From Kribbella flavida DSM 17836 (GTDB lineage: Bacteria; Actinomycetota; Actinomycetes; Propionibacteriales; Kribbellaceae), in contig NC_013729.1 in NCBI RefSeq assembly GCF_000024345.1, positions 3,348,001 to 3,412,000 on the forward strand: 64,000 nt of DNA. The letters run 5' to 3'. This document shows positions 61,995 to 64,000 of this stretch, in pieces; positions within the stretch are counted from its first letter, which is position 1, and every line of letters begins with the position of its first letter. The translations under genes were made by a program, and so were the position numbers. The notes below the pieces were generated by a model. The model made no database searches, was not told the DNA's origin, and saw only the letters and a list, made by a program, of their open reading frames with translations.

Positions 61995-62134
61995 GCCGGC
62001 ATTCTCACCGCCGACGCCGACAGTTCTCGCTCCGTGCCCCCCAGCGGTCACCCGTTACGGCCTTCGTCCGCCGTGCAGCGACGTACGCTTCACAAGGTTG
62101 CTCCAGTGCCGTCGCCGGGCCGGAGCAGGTCACC

Positions 62135-62151
62135 GTTCGACAATGTCGAAC
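62135..62151 (+). promoter_or_regulatory. Palindromic operator upstream of glpF
   Basis: GTTCGACA-A-TGTCGAAC is a perfect 17-bp palindrome 80 nt before glpF. Streptomyces glycerol operons are controlled by the IclR-type regulator GylR at related TTCGA-containing sites. No regulator gene is in the window, so the identity of the binder is inferred. Confidence 0.6.
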
Positions 62152-62230
62152 GAGCAGCGTTGTGCGGCCCGGCGATCGCTCCTACATTCCAGACCTCCGT
62201 GGTCGTCACGGGGTGGAAGGGAGACAGAGC

Positions 62231-63073
62231 ATGGCTACGACCGAAGCCGTCAAGGCGAAGACCCTTCTGGGGGAGTGTTCCGCCGAGCTCGCCGGCACGT
62301 TCATCCTGATCCTGTTCGGCTGCGGCGTGGTGGCGCAGGTGGTCGCAGGCGGTGAGGGGCTGGGGGACCACGACTCCATCGCGTGGGCCTGGGGGATCGG
62401 GGTGACCCTGGGCATCTACGTCGCGGGCCGGATGACCGGCGCGCACCTGAACCCGGCGGTGACGATCGCGCTGGCGGCGTTCCGCGGGTTCTCCTGGAAG
62501 AAGGTGCTGCCGTACTCGGTGGCGCAGTTGCTCGGGGCGTTCCTGGCGGCGCTCGTGGTTCGCTGGAACTACACCGAGGCACTGAACAAGTTCGATCCCG
62601 GGCTCACGATCAAGAGCCAGGGCGTGTTCTCCACCCTGCCGGGCAACGGCAGCCTGGATCTGGGCGTCGACATGTGGGGCGGCTTCCGGGACCAGATCAT
62701 CGGTACGGCGATCCTGATGTTCGTCATCCTGGCGATCACCGACCTGCGCAACACCGCCCCGGCCGCCAACCTGGCGCCGTTCATCGTCGGTCTGCTGGTG
62801 GTCGGCATCGGGATGGCGTGGGGCACCAACGCCGGCTACGCGATCAACCCCGCGCGTGACTTCGGGCCGCGGCTGGCGTCCTTCTTCACCGGGTACGACG
62901 GGGCCTTCAAGGATCAGTTCGGGGACGTCTACTTCTGGGTGCCGATCGTGGCCCCGATCATCGGCGCGCTGGTCGGTGCGTTCCTGTACGACCTGCTGGT
63001 CGGGCGCAACCTGCCGATCGCCGACGACGACGAGGAACCGGGCCGCATCCCGGAGGAGAACACCACAGCATGA
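62231..63073 (+). CDS. glpF: Glycerol facilitator (aquaglyceroporin)
   Basis: A 280-residue MIP channel. The two NPA motifs are at Asn74 (HLNPAVT) and Asn206 (GYAINPARDFGPR); the Asp after the second motif (NPARD) is the aquaglyceroporin mark. Six spans plus two half-helices follow the family plan, with an acidic C-terminal tail (IADDDEEPGRIPEE). GGGAGACAGAGC precedes ATG 62231. It admits glycerol for the kinase encoded 28 nt downstream. Confidence 0.94.
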   Translation: MATTEAVKAKTLLGECSAELAGTFILILFGCGVVAQVVAGGEGLGDHDSIAWAWGIGVTLGIYVAGRMTGAHLNPAVTIALAAFRGFSWKKVLPYSVAQLLGAFLAALVVRWNYTEALNKFDPGLTIKSQGVFSTLPGNGSLDLGVDMWGGFRDQIIGTAILMFVILAITDLRNTAPAANLAPFIVGLLVVGIGMAWGTNAGYAINPARDFGPRLASFFTGYDGAFKDQFGDVYFWVPIVAPIIGALVGAFLYDLLVGRNLPIADDDEEPGRIPEENTTA

Positions 63074-63100
63074 CATCGACCTGTGAGGAGAGGACCTTCC

Positions 63101-64000
63101 ATGGCTGACTTCGTCGGCGCCGTCGACCAGGGCACCACGAGCACCCGCTTCATGATCTTCGACCACTCCGGCAACGAGGTGGGCAAGCACCAGCTGGAGC
63201 ACCAGCAGATCCTGCCGCAGGCCGGCTGGGTCGAGCACAACCCGGTGGAGATCTGGGAGCGGACCGCCTCGGTGATCCGGACCGCGATGAACGCGCAGGG
63301 ACTGCAGTCGAGCGACCTGGCGGCGCTCGGCATCACCAACCAGCGCGAGACCGCCGTGGTCTGGAACCGCAAGACCGGCCGGCCGTACTACAACGCGATC
63401 GTCTGGCAGGACACCCGGACCGACCGGATCGCCTCCGCGCTGGAGCGGGAGGGCAAGGGCGACGTCATCCGGCAGAAGGCCGGGCTGCCGCCGGCCACGT
63501 ACTTCTCGGCCGGCAAGGTGCAGTGGATCCTGGACAACGTCGACGGCGTCCGCGAGGCGGCCGAGGCCGGTGACGCCGTCTTCGGCAACACCGACACCTG
63601 GCTGCTGTGGAACCTCACCGGCGGCACCGAGGGCGGCGTGCACATCACCGACGTCACCAACGCCAGCCGCACGATGCTGATGAACCTGGAGACGCTCGAC
63701 TGGGACGACGAGCTGATCTCGTTCTTCAACATCCCGCGGCAGATGCTGCCGGAGATCCGGCCGTCGTCGGACCCGAACAAGTACGGCGAGACGCTGGCCC
63801 GCGGTCCGCTCGGCGGCGTCGTACCGCTGACCGGGGACCTCGGCGACCAGCAGGCGGCGACCGTCGGCCAGGTCTGCTTCAACCCCGGCGAGGCGAAGAA
63901 CACCTACGGCACCGGCAACTTCATGCTGCTGAACACCGGCACCGAGCTGGTCCGCTCGAAGGCGGGTCTGCTCAGCACGATGGCCTACAAGTTCGGCGAC
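63101..64000 (+). CDS. glpK: Glycerol kinase, N-terminal part (cut by window end)
   Basis: The first 300 residues of an FGGY-family kinase. DQGTTSTR at residues 9-16 is the phosphate loop; [24 protein letters not shown], and [12 protein letters not shown] are the family's substrate blocks, and [13 protein letters not shown] near residue 245 holds the catalytic Asp. It makes glycerol-3-phosphate. GAGGAGAGG precedes ATG 63101. The frame stays open to the last base, so about 200 residues are missing. Confidence 0.96.
   Translation, partial: MADFVGAVDQGTTSTRFMIFDHSGNEVGKHQLEHQQILPQAGWVEHNPVEIWERTASVIRTAMNAQGLQSSDLAALGITNQRETAVVWNRKTGRPYYNAIVWQDTRTDRIASALEREGKGDVIRQKAGLPPATYFSAGKVQWILDNVDGVREAAEAGDAVFGNTDTWLLWNLTGGTEGGVHITDVTNASRTMLMNLETLDWDDELISFFNIPRQMLPEIRPSSDPNKYGETLARGPLGGVVPLTGDLGDQQAATVGQVCFNPGEAKNTYGTGNFMLLNTGTELVRSKAGLLSTMAYKFGD

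Overview
The window looks like a chromosomal segment of a high-GC actinobacterium, most likely from the Kribbella/Nocardioides group. The evidence is very high GC at third codon positions, many GTG starts, many 1-4 nt ATGA/GTGA/TGATG overlaps, several leaderless start codons, F420-type and mycothiol-type protein families, and a block whose gene order matches Mycobacterium tuberculosis Rv1822-Rv1832. The genus is an inference; the phylum is secure. No tRNA, rRNA, CRISPR array, integrase or transposase was found.

Layout. 1-8 kb: the end of a Tubby/scramblase-like gene, a LolA-like secreted protein with an ABC-2 exporter, an RlmA-type rRNA methyltransferase carrying a tandem-repeat insertion, an azoreductase/MarR divergent pair and a NarL-type two-component system. 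8.2-19.4 kb: a catabolic island made of an NMT1/SsuA-type ABC importer, an Ldh2 dehydrogenase, RidA, an FAH hydrolase, an SDR, a flavin monooxygenase, a DAD-like cupin dioxygenase, an ACMSD-like decarboxylase, a quinone-oxidoreductase-like enzyme and two near-duplicate GntR/FCD regulators. A shared AT-rich operator lies before the importer and before the oxidoreductase. 19.4-25.3 kb: small genes with a 119-bp tandem duplication, then a LexA-controlled imuA'-imuB pair with no dnaE2 after it.

25.3-33.3 kb: an accessory stretch of small enzymes, an ECF42-type sigma factor with its DGPF/YCII partner, and an ArsR operon whose operator exactly fills the promoter spacer. 33.5-45.7 kb: the conserved core block (CDP-alcohol phosphotransferase, DUF881, small basic protein, DUF881, gcvH, GarA-like FHA protein, FtsR-like MerR, DUF151 nuclease, second MerR) followed by a DapA-like gene, a glycine riboswitch, gcvP, a serine hydrolase and an SDR.

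45.7-52.6 kb: an iron-box-controlled siderophore operon (decarboxylase, NIS synthetase, acyltransferase, N-hydroxylase, NIS synthetase). It has the gene order of rhizobactin-1021 rhbBCDEF and fits a citrate bis-hydroxamate such as arthrobactin or schizokinen. 52.7-62 kb: a large membrane protein, a methyltransferase, a TldD/TldE pair, a peptidase E-like protein, several small enzymes, and a striking 152-nt palindrome whose minus-strand transcript would fold with six tandem U-G/G-U wobble motifs. 62.2-64 kb: glpF and the start of glpK, behind a perfect palindromic operator.
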